Shown here: positions 5,923-6,949 of the stretch, one piece after another
How the letters are laid out: each line of letters starts with the position of its first letter
Position numbering within the stretch: position 1 is the first letter of the stretch
NCBI GenBank assembly: GCA_024697655.1
Contig: JAILFI010000103.1
Span: forward strand, 1 to 6,949
From: Clostridiales bacterium
GTDB taxonomy: Bacteria; Bacillota_A; Clostridia; Peptostreptococcales; Anaerovoracaceae
Direction: 5' to 3'
Length of the DNA stretch: 6,949 bases
Notes under the pieces: generated by a model
The model's input: the letters and a program-made list of their open reading frames with translations, nothing else
What the model was told of the DNA's origin: nothing
Databases searched by the model: none
Program-made: the position numbers and the translations under genes

Positions 5923-6949
5923 GTGAAAGCGAGAAAGAAGTCTACAAAGCTATTGGTATTACTCATGACGGTGCTCATGATCCTGCCAAGCTATTCGGCA
6001 TTCGTTTTCGGTGCAGGCGAAGGGGAGCCTGCCGAAGGAACGGACAGCGGTGTTACTGTCGAATCACCGGCGGACAGCCAACTGACGAACGAAGCACCGG
6101 AGGACTCTGATCTTCCTGAACCGTCAGAGGATGTGACGGTAAAAGCGAAAGAGCAGCCGGCTGACGCGGAAGAGGCTGCGGGCGGTGATGCGGAGGCCGC
6201 ACCGGCGGAGAATACAGAAGTAAATCCAACGGAGCAGTCAGAACCGGATCCGGCAGAGCAGAATGAGCAGACAGTTCCTGAGGAAGAGCCGCAGGAAACA
6301 CCGGCTGCGGAGCCTGCAGAAGATACAAAGGCAGCTCAGAAAGAGTTTACCTTTGTGTTCAAGAAGATGGACTACGAGGCTGCAATGTCACAGGGAACTC
6401 CTGACATATCTTCCTTTGCGGATCTGACTGCAGCGGAGATGGGGAGCGGCTGTGATCTTGTCTATTATGAGATCCCTGCCAAAGAATGCAACCTTATCGC
6501 GGATGCGGAATACGATCAGGTCTATAGTCTGCTGTATCGGAATCGCGAAGAAATGGCACAGTACCGGAAGACGGTGCACCTTGCAAGCCCGCGCTCTGCG
6601 ATGACGCTGACCATGGAGGAAGATGCGTCGGCAGAGAATCCGTACATTCTTTATATTGTCGGGGAGGATACGTTCAGCCCGATACCGGCCATGAGTTCGG
6701 AATGGATGACGCGTGCGTCTTTCTGGTATGACGGGACAGACCTCCATCTCTACGCGCCGAAGAGTTTTTCCAGCGGCAATCCGTATATAAAGGAGGAAAA
6801 CGGCGCCTATGAGGTCTATGTATTTCATGACGACAGCATCATGGAGCCGACCCTGACGCTGAATTTTGATGCATCGTCTTACAATGCGGAAAAGATGGAA
6901 TCCGATCCGGAAGCATATCCCGCCATTGTTATGGGCGGGGTGTCTATGA
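5923..6949 (+). CDS. Secreted or surface protein with signal peptide and acidic Pro/Glu/Ala stalk (3' truncated)
   Basis: The frame is open for 342 codons and runs off the window. Residues 1-8 (MKARKKST) are basic, and a hydrophobic core KLLVLLMTVLMILPSYSA (9-26) follows, with likely signal-peptidase cleavage at about 26-32. Residues 33-140 are low-complexity, very rich in Glu, Pro, Ala, Asp and Thr with no aromatic residue, which suggests an extended unstructured stalk or wall-spanning segment. From about 141 (EFTFVFKKMDY) composition becomes that of a folded domain with many Tyr, Phe and Met and two Cys (C173 and C189). I do not recognise this region. Pieces such as PYILYIVGED, FWYDGTDLHLYAPKSF and NGAYEVYVFHDD suggest beta-rich structure, as in Gram-positive surface or adhesin-type proteins. 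Any wall anchor (LPXTG), repeats or enzyme domain would lie beyond the window. Its own promoter, possible operator and leader hairpin precede it. Codon use is less GC-rich than in the upstream housekeeping genes. Confidence 0.85.
   Translation, partial: MKARKKSTKLLVLLMTVLMILPSYSAFVFGAGEGEPAEGTDSGVTVESPADSQLTNEAPEDSDLPEPSEDVTVKAKEQPADAEEAAGGDAEAAPAENTEVNPTEQSEPDPAEQNEQTVPEEEPQETPAAEPAEDTKAAQKEFTFVFKKMDYEAAMSQGTPDISSFADLTAAEMGSGCDLVYYEIPAKECNLIADAEYDQVYSLLYRNREEMAQYRKTVHLASPRSAMTLTMEEDASAENPYILYIVGEDTFSPIPAMSSEWMTRASFWYDGTDLHLYAPKSFSSGNPYIKEENGAYEVYVFHDDSIMEPTLTLNFDASSYNAEKMESDPEAYPAIVMGGVSM

Noticed and set aside
5751..5978. A 75-codon open frame on the - strand across the AT-rich intergenic region
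   Set aside because: It has no good ribosome site, overlaps the signal-peptide coding region and the predicted promoter and leader on the other strand, and matches no known small protein.
6053..6828. Two open frames on the - strand within the secreted-protein gene (91 and 146 codons)
   Set aside because: The first is a Pro/Leu/Ser mirror of the acidic stalk and the second has no motif. Both lie opposite a continuous + strand frame with signal peptide and ribosome site.
1..6949. CRISPR arrays, tRNA or rRNA genes, insertion sequences or phage attachment sites
   Set aside because: I looked for regularly spaced repeats, cloverleaf-like segments, transposase motifs and terminal inverted repeats and saw none. 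The only repeats are the short ones listed near 5734-5846 and the single hairpin at 2687-2760.

Overview
The window looks like chromosome from a GC-rich anaerobic Bacillota, probably a Clostridia-type gut or anaerobic lineage. The reasons are strong GGAGG-type ribosome binding sites, sigma-A-like promoters, a CpXC-domain protein, a DapL-type lysine/peptidoglycan aminotransferase, and a TM287/288 (BmrCD/LmrCD)-type heterodimeric ABC exporter. The lineage is an inference from gene content; no rRNA or other taxonomic marker is present. Every gene is on the + strand.

Layout. (1) Positions 1-2652: the 3' part of one ABC exporter half-transporter, cut by the window edge, followed after one base by a complete second half-transporter. 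The two nucleotide-binding domains are asymmetric. The first lacks the catalytic Glu and the switch His, and the second has a changed signature motif, so the pair should form an exporter with one degenerate and one competent ATP site. (2) Positions 2653-2819: a 74-nt near-continuous hairpin, then a well-formed promoter. (3) Positions 2820-4776: a CpXC-domain zinc-ribbon protein and dapL, 31 bases apart and probably co-transcribed, closed by a clear intrinsic terminator at 4790-4817. (4) Positions 4865-5659: a Cof-type HAD phosphatase, closed by a second intrinsic terminator at 5700-5726. (5) Positions 5727-5922: an AT-rich intergenic stretch holding a 15-bp tandem repeat, three copies of the octamer CAATATAC (two forming a palindrome over a predicted -10 box), a promoter and a leader hairpin. 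(6) From 5923 past the window end: a secreted protein with a signal peptide, a long acidic Pro/Glu/Ala stalk and an unrecognised region that starts at about residue 140.

The units look functionally independent: drug or lipid export, LL-diaminopimelate synthesis with an uncharacterised zinc-ribbon partner, sugar-phosphate-type dephosphorylation, and a cell-surface protein with its own regulated promoter. I did not find a convincing new multi-gene system. The least explained parts are the 74-nt hairpin, the repeat-rich region before 5923, and the secreted protein itself.
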